A stretch of DNA of 57,284 nt from an uncultured Prevotellaceae bacterium (GTDB lineage: Bacteria; Bacteroidota; Bacteroidia; Bacteroidales; Bacteroidaceae), in contig OMXL01000028.1 of the NCBI GenBank assembly GCA_900314985.1, forward strand, positions 1-57,284. The letters are read 5' to 3'. A model generated the notes under the pieces. The model searched no databases. It saw nothing but the letters and a program-made list of their open reading frames with translations, and was not told the origin of the DNA. The position numbers and the translations under genes were made by a program. Shown one piece after another: positions 36,034-43,958 of the stretch; position 1 is the stretch's first letter, and every line of letters begins with the position of its first letter.

Positions 36034-36064
36034 AGCTCATTGGAAAACATCCAGTGGGCTTTTT
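36034..36064 (+). terminator. Terminator of the tRNA-Asp pair
   Basis: AGCTCATTGG (36034-36043) pairs with CCAGTGGGCT (36051-36060), two G-T wobbles, 7-nt loop, then TTTTT. galE starts 25 nt later with no clear promoter of its own, so it may depend on read-through. Confidence 0.85.
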
Positions 36065-36085
36065 ATACAAAATAGCATTAAAACT

Positions 36086-37126
36086 ATGAAACAGACTATC
36101 CTTGTTACTGGTGGTACTGGTTTTATTGGAAGCCACACCACTGTAGAACTGCAGGAAGCAGGCTACAAAGTAGTAATCGTTGACAATCTCTCCAATTCGA
36201 ATGCCAACGTCGTAGACGGAATAGAGAAGATTACGGGTGTGCGTCCAGCCTTCGAACAGGCAGATTGTTGCGACTATGACGCCATGGAGCGCATCTTCCA
36301 GAAGTATCCCGATATCTCAGGTATTATCCATTTTGCAGCTTCTAAGGCTGTGGGTGAGAGCGTGGAGAAGCCGCTGATGTACTACCGCAACAACCTGATG
36401 TCGCTCATCAACCTGTTGGAGCTGATGCCGAAGTACGACGTGAAGGGCATCATCTTCTCAAGTTCTTGTACTGTCTATGGTCAGCCCTCACAGGAGTACC
36501 TGCCCGTTACCGAGGATGCACCCGTACAGAAGGCTATGTCGCCTTATGGCAATACCAAGCAGATCAACGAGGAGATTATCCACGACTACGTACACTCTGG
36601 TGCTCCCATCAAGGCTATTCTCCTGCGCTACTTCAATCCTATCGGTGCACATCCCACAGCATTGATTGGTGAGTTGCCCAACGGTGTGCCCATGAATCTG
36701 ATTCCTTTCGTTACCCAGACCGCTATGGGTATTCGTCAGCAGCTGAAGATTTTCGGTAACGATTATAATACGCCCGACCACACCTGTATCCGCGACTACA
36801 TCTATGTAGTAGACCTGGCTAAGGCTCACGTGAAGGCTATGGAGCGCGTGCTCGACAATCCTGATGCTGAAGCTGTTGAGGTATTCAATATCGGTACTGG
36901 TAAGGGACTTTCTACACTGGAGGTCGTTCAGGGCTTTGAAAAGGCTACTGGCGTGAAGGTCAACTGGACCTATGCTCCCCGTCGTGAGGGCGATATCGAG
37001 CAGGTTTGGGGCAATGTCGACAAGGCCAACAAGATACTTGGCTGGAAGGCAGAGACTCCTACTGAAGAGGTGCTGAAGTCTGCATGGAAGTGGCAGCAGA
37101 AGCTCCGCGAAGAGGGCATACAATAG
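36086..37126 (+). CDS. galE: UDP-glucose 4-epimerase
   Basis: 346 aa. Extended SDR fold: NAD-binding TGGTGFIGSHT (residues about 8-18), VIVDNLSNSNANV, HFAASKAVGESVEKP, SSSCTVYGQP and the catalytic Y-x3-K in MSPYGNTKQINEE. Also LRYFNPIGAHPT and GNDYNTPDHTCIRDYIYVVDLAKAH, all diagnostic of GalE. It interconverts UDP-glucose and UDP-galactose for surface polysaccharide and the Leloir pathway, in keeping with the glycosyltransferase nearby. Length is typical. The stop codon lies in a repeated 36-bp unit. Confidence 0.96.
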   Translation: MKQTILVTGGTGFIGSHTTVELQEAGYKVVIVDNLSNSNANVVDGIEKITGVRPAFEQADCCDYDAMERIFQKYPDISGIIHFAASKAVGESVEKPLMYYRNNLMSLINLLELMPKYDVKGIIFSSSCTVYGQPSQEYLPVTEDAPVQKAMSPYGNTKQINEEIIHDYVHSGAPIKAILLRYFNPIGAHPTALIGELPNGVPMNLIPFVTQTAMGIRQQLKIFGNDYNTPDHTCIRDYIYVVDLAKAHVKAMERVLDNPDAEAVEVFNIGTGKGLSTLEVVQGFEKATGVKVNWTYAPRREGDIEQVWGNVDKANKILGWKAETPTEEVLKSAWKWQQKLREEGIQ

Positions 37127-37200
37127 GCGCTTCGCTAGTGAATAACGAATAGTGAACAATAGGCGCTTCGCTAGTGAATAACGAATAGTGAATAGTGAAT
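37121..37200 (+). repeat. 36-bp duplication plus GAATAGT-type heptamers after galE
   Basis: A unit beginning CAATAGGCGCTTCGCTAGTG at 37121 recurs at 37157. Inside it are GAATAAC, GAATAGT and GAACAAT heptamers, and two more GAATAGT units follow. The galE stop TAG is part of the first unit. The motif CGCTTCGCTAGTGA occurs again after the OmpA gene at 39544. Confidence 0.85.
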
Positions 37201-37201
37201 A

Positions 37202-37233
37202 AAAAATGCCTGCTCAAGTGAGCAGGCTTTTTT
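37202..37233. terminator. Bidirectional terminator between galE and proS
   Basis: GCCTGCTC (37208-37215), loop AAGT, GAGCAGGC (37220-37227), with six As before and six Ts after. It serves galE on plus and proS on minus. Confidence 0.92.
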
Positions 37234-37255
37234 ATGGTTTATTGCCAACAGCTAA

Positions 37256-38737
37256 TTAATAGCTGCGGGCAATGATGACGCGATACTTGGCAGGCTTGCC
37301 GCTGACCATATCGGTGCCAGGAGTCTGTTCGTAGGCGAAAGGTACGCAACGGATAGTGGCCTGCGTCTCTTCCTTGATCTGTGCCTCGGTCTCGGCAGTA
37401 CCGTCCCAGTGGCAGAGGAAGAAGCCGCCGTCCTTGACCTTCTCCTTGAACTCCTCGTAGTTGTCGCACTCGTAGACGTGTTCGTCACGATACTTGCGGG
37501 CCTTCTCGAAGATGTTCTTTTGGATTTCGTCCAGAAGATTCTCCACATACTGTGCGATGCCCTCGATAGGACGAGTCTCTTTCTCCAGTGTGTCACGACG
37601 CATCACCTCGATGGTGCCGTTTTCCAAGTCGCGAGCACCCAGTACCAGACGTACGGGAACACCCTTCAGCTCGTAGTCGGCAAACTTGAAGCCAGGACGC
37701 TTGTTGTCGGCATCGTCGAACTTGACGCTGATGCCCTTCTTGCGCAACTCCTCGATGATAGGAGTAACCTCCTTGTTGACCAGCTCCATCTGTTCGGGCT
37801 TGGTAGCGATAGGAATGATGACTACCTGGATAGGAGCCAGACGTGGAGGCAGTACCAGACCATTGTCGTCAGAGTGGGTCATGATGAGTGCACCAATCAG
37901 ACGGGTTGAAACACCCCAAGAGGTAGCCCAAACATACTCGGGCTTGTTCTCCTTATTAAGATAGGTAACCTCGAAAGCCTTGGCGAAGTTCTGACCCAGG
38001 AAGTGTGAGGTACCGCTCTGCAGTGCCTTACCATCCTGCATCATAGCCTCGATGGTGTAGGTGTCGAGGGCACCGGCGAAGCGCTCAGTCTCACTCTTCA
38101 CACCCTGCAGCACGGGAACAGCCATCCACTCTTCAGCGAACTTGGCATATACCTTCAGCATCTTCTTTGCTTCCTCTTCAGCCTCCTCGCGGGTAGCGTG
38201 AGCCGTATGGCCCTCCTGCCACAGGAACTCAGAGGTACGCAGGAATGGACGGGTACGCATCTCCCAACGCATCACGTTACACCACTGGTTGCACATCAGG
38301 GGCAGATCGCGCCAAGAGTGAATCCAGTTCTTATACGTGTTCCAGATGATGGTTTCCGAGGTAGGACGCACGATGAGCTCTTCCTCCAGCTTGGCAGCGG
38401 GGTCAACAACCACACCGCTCTTGTCCTCAGTAGCCTTCAGACGGTAGTGTGTTACTACGGCACACTCCTTGGCGAAGCCCTCTACGTGCTCAGCCTCTCT
38501 TGACAGGAACGACTTCGGAATCAGCAAGGGGAAGTAGGCGTTCTGTGCACCAGTCTCCTTAAACATACGATCCAGCTCGTGCTGCATCTTCTCCCAGATA
38601 GCGTAGCCGTAAGGTTTGATAACCATACAACCGCGAACAGCAGACTGCTCTGCAAGGTCTGCCTTTACTACCAGATCATTATACCACTGGCTGTAATTAT
38701 CAGCCCGTTTTGTTAAATCTTTTAGTTCTTTTGCCAT
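37256..38737 (-). CDS. proS: Prolyl-tRNA synthetase, archaeal/eukaryote-like (class II)
   Basis: 493 aa from the ATG at 38737 ([19 protein letters not shown]); a longer in-frame start at 38833 would include the promoter and is rejected. Class II motifs: [16 protein letters not shown] (motif 1 region), [43 protein letters not shown] (motif 2), [19 protein letters not shown] ... PPRLAP (motif 3). The anticodon domain holds VVIIPI and [21 protein letters not shown]-type residues, and the chain ends IIARSY. There is no inserted editing domain, as in ProS of the short archaeal type common in Bacteroidota. It charges tRNA-Pro. Confidence 0.95.
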   Translation of the reverse strand: MAKELKDLTKRADNYSQWYNDLVVKADLAEQSAVRGCMVIKPYGYAIWEKMQHELDRMFKETGAQNAYFPLLIPKSFLSREAEHVEGFAKECAVVTHYRLKATEDKSGVVVDPAAKLEEELIVRPTSETIIWNTYKNWIHSWRDLPLMCNQWCNVMRWEMRTRPFLRTSEFLWQEGHTAHATREEAEEEAKKMLKVYAKFAEEWMAVPVLQGVKSETERFAGALDTYTIEAMMQDGKALQSGTSHFLGQNFAKAFEVTYLNKENKPEYVWATSWGVSTRLIGALIMTHSDDNGLVLPPRLAPIQVVIIPIATKPEQMELVNKEVTPIIEELRKKGISVKFDDADNKRPGFKFADYELKGVPVRLVLGARDLENGTIEVMRRDTLEKETRPIEGIAQYVENLLDEIQKNIFEKARKYRDEHVYECDNYEEFKEKVKDGGFFLCHWDGTAETEAQIKEETQATIRCVPFAYEQTPGTDMVSGKPAKYRVIIARSY

Positions 38738-38767
38738 ATTTTTTAATGGAATTCTTAAATTTTGCTG

Positions 38768-38798
38768 CAAAGGTACAAAATAATTGATAATTGACAAT
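38768..38798 (-). promoter_or_regulatory. proS promoter
   Basis: Minus strand ATTG at 38798-38795, 19-nt spacer, TACCTTTG at 38775-38768. The -33 box abuts the -33 box of the plus-strand promoter in the palindrome CAATTG. Confidence 0.65.
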
Positions 38799-38827
38799 TG
38801 AGAATTGAGAATTATTTTATAATTTTG
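38798..38827 (+). promoter_or_regulatory. Promoter of the OmpA-family lipoprotein
   Basis: TTG at 38798-38800, 19-nt spacer, TAATTTTG at 38820-38827. ATTGAGA heptamers fill the spacer. The leader to ATG 38878 is about 44 nt. Confidence 0.65.
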
Positions 38828-38877
38828 CATCATTATAAGTAAAGTTTCACTTTAAATCAATTTAAAACAAAAACATT

Positions 38878-39543
38878 ATGAAGACAAAAATTCTTTCTTT
38901 GATGCTTTGTGTTGGTCTGCTCGTAGCATGTAACAACACACAGAAGGGTGCAGGTATTGGTGCTGGTGGTGGTGCTCTGTTGGGTGCAATCATTGGTCAT
39001 GTTGCAGGTAACACAGCTGTTGGTGCTGCTATCGGTGGTGCCGTTGGTGCTGGTGCCGGTGCAATCATTGGTAACCGCATGGATAAGGCTAAGAAGGCTG
39101 CTGAGGCAGTTCAGAACGCTCAGGTATCAACCGTTCAGGACGCTAATGGTCTGGAGGCTGTTAAGGTTACCTTCGATTCTGGTATTCTGTTTGCTACTGG
39201 TAAGGCTACCCTCTCACAGAGCGCTAAGAACTCTCTGTCTCAGTTTGCTAAGGTGCTGAACGAGAATAAGGATTGCGACGTTGCTATCATCGGTCATACC
39301 GACAGCACTGGTTCTGACGCTGTCAACCAGCCTCTGTCTGTTAACCGTGCCAACAGCGTAAATAGCTACCTGAAGTCTTGTGGCGTTAGCGCTTCTCAGA
39401 TTAAGAGTGTTGAGGGTCAGGGTTCTTCTAATCCTGTTGCTGACAACTCTACTGAGGCTGGTCGCAAGCAGAACCGTCGTGTAGAGGTTTACATGTACGC
39501 TTCTAAGAAGATGATCGAGGAAGCTCAGGCTCAGGCAAACTAA
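38878..39543 (+). CDS. OmpA-family lipoprotein with glycine-zipper segment
   Basis: 221 aa. Signal peptide with lipobox LVAC (Cys18). Residues 24-65 are a glycine zipper (GIGAGGGALLGAIIG, AAIGGAVGAGAGAIIGNRM), typical of YMGG/Gly-zipper outer-membrane lipoproteins. Residues about 95-205 form the OmpA C-like peptidoglycan-binding domain: VTFDSGILFATGKATLS, IIGHTDSTGSDAVNQPLS and RVEVYM at the end. The N-x-x-L-S-x-x-R-A-x-S-V-x-x-Y-L pattern holds. Likely anchors the outer membrane to peptidoglycan and may be abundant: its codons are strongly biased (GGT, GCT, AAG). Single gene with its own promoter. Confidence 0.9.
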   Translation: MKTKILSLMLCVGLLVACNNTQKGAGIGAGGGALLGAIIGHVAGNTAVGAAIGGAVGAGAGAIIGNRMDKAKKAAEAVQNAQVSTVQDANGLEAVKVTFDSGILFATGKATLSQSAKNSLSQFAKVLNENKDCDVAIIGHTDSTGSDAVNQPLSVNRANSVNSYLKSCGVSASQIKSVEGQGSSNPVADNSTEAGRKQNRRVEVYMYASKKMIEEAQAQAN

Positions 39544-39624
39544 CGCTTCGCTAGTGATTGCGACGCCACACTTCGACCTTTAGGTTGAAGAATAACGAAT
39601 AGTGAAGAGTGAAAAGTGAAGCAG
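39544..39624 (+). repeat. Intergenic repeat with GAATAGT-type heptamers
   Basis: CGCTTCGCTAGTGA, the same element as after galE, is followed by a small hairpin (CTTCGACC/GGTTGAAG, 39571-39590) and then phased heptamers GAATAAC, GAATAGT, GAAGAGT, GAAAAGT, GAAGCAG. The GTG start codon of mtgA lies in the fourth of these. Confidence 0.75.
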
Positions 39625-40326
39625 AAACTGACTTTCATTCAAAAATTCAAGAAAACCGTTAAATGGATAGTGGTGGCGTTCTTCGCCTCCACTATTCTTT
39701 CTGTTATTGTCCTGCGGTGGGTGCCCGTCTATTTCACACCTCTTATGTTTATCCGCCTGGCACAACAGAAAGCCAATCATCAGGAGTTGACGCTCCACCA
39801 CCATTGGGTGCCCATAGAAGAGATGAACCCATCGATGGCCACTGCCGTGATGGCCTCTGAGGATGCTCACTTCCTGGAGCATCATGGCTTTGACTTCAAA
39901 GCCATCGAACAGGCTGCCATGCGCAACATTAAGCATCCCGACAAGCGTAAGCACGGCGCATCGACCATCTCTCAACAGACGGCCAAGAACGTGTTCCTGT
40001 GGCCTGGTCGCTCGTGGATACGTAAGGGCTTCGAGGTCTATTTCACCGTACTCATCGAACTCGTCTGGAGCAAGGAGCGCATCATGGAAGTCTATCTCAA
40101 TAGCATCGAGATGGGCGATGGCATCTATGGTGTTGATGCTGTAGCTCAGTGGCATTTCGGCACTACTGCTGGCCAGCTCACCAAGGCACAGTGCGCACTC
40201 ATTGCCGTCACACTGCCTAATCCACGTCGTTTCAATTCTGCTAATCCTAGTAGCTACCTGTTGAAACGCCAGCGCCGCATTCTTCGTGAGATGAAGTTCG
40301 TTAAGCCGCTAACCCCTAACCCCTAA
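39616..40326 (+). CDS. mtgA: Monofunctional peptidoglycan transglycosylase (GT51)
   Basis: 236 aa, GTG start at 39616. N-terminal membrane helix at about 16-36 then GT51 domain: MATAVMASEDAHFLEHHGFD (catalytic Glu in S-E-D), KRKHGASTISQQTAKNVFLW (signature G-A-S-T-I-[ST]-Q-Q), KERIMEVYLNSIEMGDGIYG and the last motif FGTTAGQLTKAQCALIAVTLPNP. It polymerises lipid II glycan strands at the inner membrane face of the periplasm. No transpeptidase domain, as in MtgA. Its start codon lies in one heptamer array and its last five residues (L-T-P-N-P) are translated from another. Confidence 0.93.
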   Translation: MKQKLTFIQKFKKTVKWIVVAFFASTILSVIVLRWVPVYFTPLMFIRLAQQKANHQELTLHHHWVPIEEMNPSMATAVMASEDAHFLEHHGFDFKAIEQAAMRNIKHPDKRKHGASTISQQTAKNVFLWPGRSWIRKGFEVYFTVLIELVWSKERIMEVYLNSIEMGDGIYGVDAVAQWHFGTTAGQLTKAQCALIAVTLPNPRRFNSANPSSYLLKRQRRILREMKFVKPLTPNP

Positions 40327-40336
40327 CCGCTAACCC
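40309..40336 (+). repeat. CTAACCC-type heptamers over the mtgA stop codon
   Basis: Four in-phase units CTAACCC, CTAACCC, CTAACCG, CTAACCC. The stop TAA (40324-40326) is in the third. Telomere-like in appearance, but only four copies and internal. Confidence 0.85.
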
Positions 40337-40372
40337 TTTTCATCATTATTTTTAGGTATTTCTACAGAAACA

Positions 40373-40404
40373 TTCGTTCATGTGGAAAAACTTTGCTACC
40401 TTTG
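40373..40404 (+). promoter_or_regulatory. feoB promoter
   Basis: TTCG at 40373-40376, 20-nt spacer, TACCTTTG at 40397-40404; start codon 19 nt later. Confidence 0.6.
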
Positions 40405-40423
40405 CAGTCAAATAGAATAAGGT

Positions 40424-42730
40424 ATGTATCTTTCAGAGCTGAAGACAGGTGAGAAAGCCTATATAGTAAAGGTAAAAGGACATGGCGGCTTCCGTAAACG
40501 CATCATTGAGATGGGTTTCATCAAGGGCCAGCAGATTGAGGCACTGCTCAGTGCTCCGCTGCAAGACCCCGTGAAATACAAGGTGATGGGCTATGAGATT
40601 AGTCTGCGCCGTCAGGAAGCTGAACAGATAGAGGTGAGCTACGAACGTCAGCGCGCTGTTGACGATGACAATCCTATGACGTCCACATCGACGCCTCGCA
40701 ACCAGCTACACGCTTCTTCTGGTGTCAAGGAGATTACCGTTGCTTTGGTGGGCAATCCCAACTGTGGTAAGACGTCGCTGTTCAATTTCGCTTCAGGTGC
40801 CCACGAGCATGTTGGCAACTATAGTGGCGTTACCGTCGATGCCAAAGAGGGCTATACCCACTTTGGGGGATACCGCATCCGTCTGGTCGATCTGCCAGGT
40901 ACTTACTCCTTGTCGGCCTATTCTCCTGAAGAACTGTATGTCCGCAAGCAACTTGTTGACGACATGCCTGATGTGGTGCTCAACGTGATTGATGCGTCCA
41001 ACATTGAGCGCAACCTCTATCTCACTACCCAGCTCATGGATATGCACCTGCGTGTGGTCTGTGCGCTGAACATGTTTGACGAGTTGGAGCTGCGTGGTGA
41101 CAAATTGGATGTCGACAAGCTCAGCTCACTGTTGGGTATGCCGATGGTTCCAACGTCGTTCAAGACGGGTAGGGGACTGGAGCAGTTGCTCAGCGAGGTG
41201 ATACACATTTTTGAGAGTAGTGAGGGTCACGACCAGTACTATCGCCACTTCCATATCAAGCATGACCACGAGATAGAAGATGGTATAGCAAATATTCAGA
41301 AATATCTGAAAGATAATGCCTTACTGCGCATGCGCTATTCTACGCGCTGGCTGGCCATTAAACTGTTGGAGCTGGATAAGGAGGTCGATGCCATTGTGCG
41401 CGACTTGCCCGACTACGACAAGATTATTGCGGCTCGTGATACTGCTGTCCGTCGTATCAAGGAAGAGACGGGCGACGACTCTGAGACGGCCATTATGGAC
41501 GCTAAGTACGGCTTCATCCGTGGTGCTTTGCGCGAGGCTGGCTATGTGGTCGGCATCAAGGAGAATACTTACAAGACAACCCATCGACTGGATGCCATTA
41601 TCACCAACCGTTGGGTGGGATTCCCCATCTTCTTCTTCATTCTCTATCTGATGTTTGAGGTGACGTTCATCCTGGGACAATACCCGATGGATTGGATAGA
41701 TTTGGGTGTCAACGAACTAGGAACCATCATTGGTGATACGATGGCTGAAGGCCCGTTGAAAGCGATGCTTATCGATGGTATCATCGCTGGTGTAGGCTCC
41801 GTCATCGTCTTCCTGCCACAGATTCTGATACTCTACACCTTTATCTCCATCATGGAGGACTCAGGCTATATGGCTCGTGCTGCCTTCATCATGGATAAGC
41901 TCATGCACGGCATGGGACTGCATGGCAAGTCGTTTATCCCGTTGATTATGGGCTTTGGCTGTAATGTGCCTGCTGTCATGGCTACACGAACCATTGAGAG
42001 TCGTCGCTCGCGACTCATCACCATGCTCGTACTGCCAATGATGTCGTGCTCTGCGCGCCTACCTATCTATATTATGATAACGGGCGCCTTCTTCACCGTC
42101 CGCTATCAGAGCCTGGTCATGATATCGCTCTATGTCGTTGGAATCGCGCTTTCTGTCATCATTGCTCGTGTCTTGAGCACATGGGTCATCAAGGGCGAAG
42201 ACACGCCGTTTGTGATGGAACTGCCCCCTTATCGTTTCCCCACGGCCAAGGCCATCTTCCGTCATACGTGGGAGAAAGGCAAGCAGTATCTGAAGAAGAT
42301 GGGTGGCGTCATCCTCGTGGCCAGCATCATTGTCTGGGCATTAGGCTATTTCGGCACCATGGGTGTAGCGCCCTCATTGGAGGATAGCTTCATCGGACTG
42401 TTAGGAAAGGCCGTAGAACCCATCTTTGCCGTCCAGGGCTTCGACTGGCGACTCGATGTCAGCCTCATTGCAGGTGTCGGTGCCAAGGAGATTGTGGCCA
42501 GCACCATCGGCGTGCTCTATGGCGACAACGCCTACAACTTCTCGCAGCTCACCGCCTACAGCTTCCTGCTCTTTGTGCTCATCTACTTCCCCTGCATCGC
42601 CACCATTGCCGCCATCAAACAAGAGAGTGGCTCCTGGCGTTGGGCCTTCTTTGCCGCCATCTACACCACCGTCCTGGCATGGGTGGTCAGCGCCCTGGTC
42701 TATCAGATTGGCTCCCTCTTTTTAGCCTAA
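40424..42730 (+). CDS. feoB: Ferrous iron transporter, FeoA-FeoB fusion
   Basis: 768 aa. Residues 1-75 are a FeoA SH3-like domain (MYLSELKTGEKAYIVKVKGH, GFRKRIIEMGFIKGQQIEAL). The FeoB G domain begins near 103: G1 GNPNCGKTS (110-118), G3 DLPGTYS, and NMFDE at the G4 position (family form of NxxD). The helical GDI region and about nine to ten membrane helices follow, with the Gate motifs (FIPLIMGFGCNVPAVMATR, MSCSARLPIYIMITGAF; LDVSLIAGVGAKEIVASTIGVLY). It imports Fe2+ across the inner membrane, regulated by the GTPase domain. Such A-B fusions are normal in Bacteroidota. No Fur box was recognised. Confidence 0.95.
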   Translation: MYLSELKTGEKAYIVKVKGHGGFRKRIIEMGFIKGQQIEALLSAPLQDPVKYKVMGYEISLRRQEAEQIEVSYERQRAVDDDNPMTSTSTPRNQLHASSGVKEITVALVGNPNCGKTSLFNFASGAHEHVGNYSGVTVDAKEGYTHFGGYRIRLVDLPGTYSLSAYSPEELYVRKQLVDDMPDVVLNVIDASNIERNLYLTTQLMDMHLRVVCALNMFDELELRGDKLDVDKLSSLLGMPMVPTSFKTGRGLEQLLSEVIHIFESSEGHDQYYRHFHIKHDHEIEDGIANIQKYLKDNALLRMRYSTRWLAIKLLELDKEVDAIVRDLPDYDKIIAARDTAVRRIKEETGDDSETAIMDAKYGFIRGALREAGYVVGIKENTYKTTHRLDAIITNRWVGFPIFFFILYLMFEVTFILGQYPMDWIDLGVNELGTIIGDTMAEGPLKAMLIDGIIAGVGSVIVFLPQILILYTFISIMEDSGYMARAAFIMDKLMHGMGLHGKSFIPLIMGFGCNVPAVMATRTIESRRSRLITMLVLPMMSCSARLPIYIMITGAFFTVRYQSLVMISLYVVGIALSVIIARVLSTWVIKGEDTPFVMELPPYRFPTAKAIFRHTWEKGKQYLKKMGGVILVASIIVWALGYFGTMGVAPSLEDSFIGLLGKAVEPIFAVQGFDWRLDVSLIAGVGAKEIVASTIGVLYGDNAYNFSQLTAYSFLLFVLIYFPCIATIAAIKQESGSWRWAFFAAIYTTVLAWVVSALVYQIGSLFLA

Positions 42731-42741
42731 TTAAGAACTGG

Positions 42742-42927
42742 ATGCGACAGAAAAATACCCTGGAATATCTATGGTTATGGGAGAGATTGTATAATCCATC
42801 CTTTAAAGGGGTCGAATTCGACCCCCTTTTGGCAGAAGCTGGAAGTAATTCGTTCACGATGAGTCCCACTCGCTGGATTGAAATAACAAGAGTGGAGGAT
42901 AATGAAAGTAGAAAATTGCTAAAGTAA
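42742..42927 (+). pseudogene. KilA-N domain protein remnant
   Basis: 61 codons starting ATG 42742: N-T-L-E-Y-L-W-L-W-E-R-L-Y-N-P-S-F-K-G-V then E-F-D-P-L-L, N-S-F-T-M-S-P and W-I-E-I-T. This is the conserved middle of KilA-N-type DNA-binding proteins of Bacteroidetes, which continue for another 50-100 residues; the rest is gone. It lies between feoB and the accessory island, so it probably marks the edge of an old mobile insertion. It contains a perfect palindrome (GGGGTCGAATTCGACCCC) that may double as feoB terminator; the residues it encodes (FKGVEFD) are family-conserved, so that may be chance. Confidence 0.55.
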
Positions 42928-42944
42928 GCTATTCATACAGAGAG

Positions 42945-42988
42945 TCAGCGAGGTATTTCATAAAATATCTCGCTGATTTCTTTTTTTG
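42945..42988 (+). terminator. Terminator, copy 1 (left flank of the kinase-like gene)
   Basis: 14-bp stem: TCAGCGAG plus GTATTT (42945-42958) pairs with AAATAT plus CTCGCTGA (42963-42976), loop CATA, then TTTC and seven Ts. Nearly identical to copy 2 at 43853. Confidence 0.9.
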
Positions 42989-42992
42989 TTTG

Positions 42993-43019
42993 TATCTTTG
43001 CACCATAGTTAACAACTAT
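42993..43019 (+). promoter_or_regulatory. Promoter and inverted repeat before the kinase-like gene
   Basis: -7 box TATCTTTG at 42993-43000; no clear TTTG at the right spacing. An inverted repeat ATAGTT-AAC-AACTAT (43005-43019) sits at the expected transcription start and could be an operator. The ATG follows at 43030. Confidence 0.5.
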
Positions 43020-43029
43020 ATGTATAGAG

Positions 43030-43800
43030 ATGAAAAGATTACAACATATCTATGACACGATTGACCAAGAAGGATTCTCTAGCAGAGCATTACAAGAAAT
43101 CGACAACTACGTAAAAGACATACAAAATGGGACAGAAGATTTTTCTCGATTCAATTTATCAGAGCATGCAGGACTCAGCAAGGGAGGTGCGCCTCTCATT
43201 GGGGCGTCCATCGTCGCATGCTACGCGACAGCAAGCCTTACAGCAAGTTGCCATGTTGAAGGCTGCGAAGGAAGCCCAGCAAATTGGGAAATAGACGAGC
43301 AACAAGAGCGTCTTATTGAACAATGGGCTAAGGCTGCCAATCTATGGGAAGATAACTCAGAGCAATTCCTCGTAGAAGAGTTTGGTCCCATGATAGCACA
43401 AGGAGCAGAGGCAAAGGTATATTACAAAGAAGGAAATACATCTGTCGTAAAAGAACGAACTTCCATTTATTCTACTACACAGAAAGCTCTTGATGCTATC
43501 GTACTACACAACTACCTCTTTCCAGAAACCGCTATGAAAGTAATTGGTTTTACTCGCGATAGCGATGGACTTATGCGCATCGTGTTGACACAACCATACG
43601 TAAACTGTTTGCGATTAGCTACAAAGAAAGAGATAGATGACATGGTGGCCGCAAAAGGCTTTCGTGATAATTGGAACGGTCAAGGTGTAAACTATATCTC
43701 AGATCGCTTGGCTTTGGAAGATATGCACCCTGCTAATGTGTTTGTTGATAACATTACAGCAAAACCTATTTGTATTGACTGCATCGTGAAATTCGTATAA
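43030..43800 (+). CDS. Kinase-like protein of the polyvalent-protein type
   Basis: 256 aa. N-terminal helical part (residues 1-60: ALQEIDNYVKDIQNGTEDFS, FNLSEHAGLSKGGAPLIGAS) followed by a compact kinase-like domain: QGAEAKVYYKEGNTSVVKER (glycine loop and Lys, residues about 127-145), VLHNYLFPETAMKVIGFTRD, then LEDMHPANVFVDNITAKPICIDC, where D-x-H-P-x-N-V and C-I-D-C take the place of the catalytic H-x-D-x-x-x-x-N and D-F-G. The order fits the Ser/Thr/Tyr kinase domain of phage/conjugative polyvalent proteins. The gene is isolated between identical terminators with its own promoter. Role, perhaps anti-host or defence regulation, unknown. Confidence 0.6.
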   Translation: MKRLQHIYDTIDQEGFSSRALQEIDNYVKDIQNGTEDFSRFNLSEHAGLSKGGAPLIGASIVACYATASLTASCHVEGCEGSPANWEIDEQQERLIEQWAKAANLWEDNSEQFLVEEFGPMIAQGAEAKVYYKEGNTSVVKERTSIYSTTQKALDAIVLHNYLFPETAMKVIGFTRDSDGLMRIVLTQPYVNCLRLATKKEIDDMVAAKGFRDNWNGQGVNYISDRLALEDMHPANVFVDNITAKPICIDCIVKFV

Positions 43801-43852
43801 GGCCATGTCTGGTATAAGAATCCAGCATGAAACATAGGCTTATTTCGTACAC

Positions 43853-43895
43853 TCAGCGAGGTATTTCATAAAATATCTCGCTGATTTCTTTTTTG
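43853..43895 (+). terminator. Terminator, copy 2 (right flank of the kinase-like gene)
   Basis: Same 14-bp hairpin as copy 1 (TCAGCGAG 43853-43860; CTCGCTGA 43877-43884), then TTTCTTTTTT. The 43-45 nt block is repeated almost without change on both sides of the 43030 gene. Confidence 0.9.
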
Positions 43896-43896
43896 T

Positions 43897-43953
43897 TTCC
43901 AAATCTTTTCGCTAAAATCTTGCAATTGTATAAATTAATGTGTATCTTTGCAA
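43897..43953 (+). repeat. 57-bp promoter-bearing repeat, copy 1
   Basis: Starts TTCCAAATCTTTTCGC and ends TATCTTTGCAA. It matches 44191-44247 at 56 of 57 positions. It contains a -7 box TATCTTTG (43943-43950) with CTTG (43919-43922) 20 nt upstream. It drives the short ORF at 43959. Confidence 0.92.
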
Positions 43954-43958
43954 TAGAT

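Noticed and set aside
40309-40336. Telomere-like CTAACCC repeat as a chromosome end
   Set aside because: Only four units, internal, and one of several different heptamer arrays.
42803-42828. Perfect palindrome in the KilA-N remnant as a regulatory site
   Set aside because: It encodes family-conserved residues (FKGVEFD), so the symmetry may be chance; kept only as a possible terminator.
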